Both the position numbers and the translations under genes were made by a program. Positions 7,086 to 7,086 of a stretch of DNA of 7,086 nucleotides are shown here, in pieces. This DNA comes from UBA10427 sp003500135 (GTDB lineage Bacteria > Bacteroidota > Bacteroidia > Cytophagales > Cyclobacteriaceae), in NCBI GenBank assembly GCA_963966275.1, contig CAWZYQ010000177.1, positions 1-7,086 of the forward strand, in the 5' to 3' direction. The notes under the pieces were generated by a model. The model made no database searches. It was not told the DNA's origin and was given only the letters and a program-made list of their open reading frames with translations. Numbering within the stretch: position 1 is the first letter of the stretch; the number at the start of each line of letters is the position of its first letter.

Positions 7086-7086
7086 A

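Noticed and set aside
1..7086. Mobile element, CRISPR array, phage or defence system
   Set aside because: No direct repeats with spacers, terminal inverted repeats, transposase, integrase or defence-protein motifs are visible, and every long conserved frame is a metabolic or respiratory gene.

Overview
The window looks like chromosomal core DNA from a member of the Bacteroidota, probably of the Cytophagales type. The evidence is a Na+-translocating NADH:quinone reductase subunit with Bacteroidota-type insertions, a close match to the Bacteroidota promoter -7 box (TAnnTTTG) ahead of it, A-rich start regions without Shine-Dalgarno motifs, and the protein families present. Lineage is inferred from recognised families and not from a database search. 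All genes lie on the + strand. There is no sign of a phage, IS element, CRISPR array, tRNA or rRNA.

Layout: (1) nt 3-377 is the 3' part of accD (acetyl-CoA carboxylase carboxyltransferase beta subunit), which carries an in-frame TAA at 54-56. (2) A 124-nt gap holds a good Bacteroidota-type promoter. (3) nqrF (502-1806) is followed by a clear intrinsic terminator (1830-1862). (4) An arginase/formimidoylglutamase-fold protein (1879-3039) with a partly lost metal site is followed after one base by (5) a secreted M14 zinc carboxypeptidase (3041-5596) with a C-terminal amidotransferase-like domain that lacks a usable cysteine. (6) A 118-nt gap is followed by (7) a complete PLP-dependent cystathionine beta-synthase/cysteine synthase with a C-terminal CBS-domain pair (5715-7085).

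The genes do not form one pathway. AccD serves fatty-acid synthesis, NqrF is the NADH-oxidising entry point of a sodium-pumping respiratory complex, and the last enzyme serves sulfur amino-acid metabolism. Only the ureohydrolase-fold gene and the carboxypeptidase gene look co-transcribed. One product is predicted cytosolic and the other exported, so a shared role is unproven.

No clearly new multi-gene system is visible. The points most worth a second look are the interrupted accD with a second substitution in its GGARM motif, the probable pseudoenzyme of the arginase fold and its tight pairing with the M14 gene, the cysteine-less amidotransferase-like domain, and the separation of nqrF from the rest of the nqr genes.
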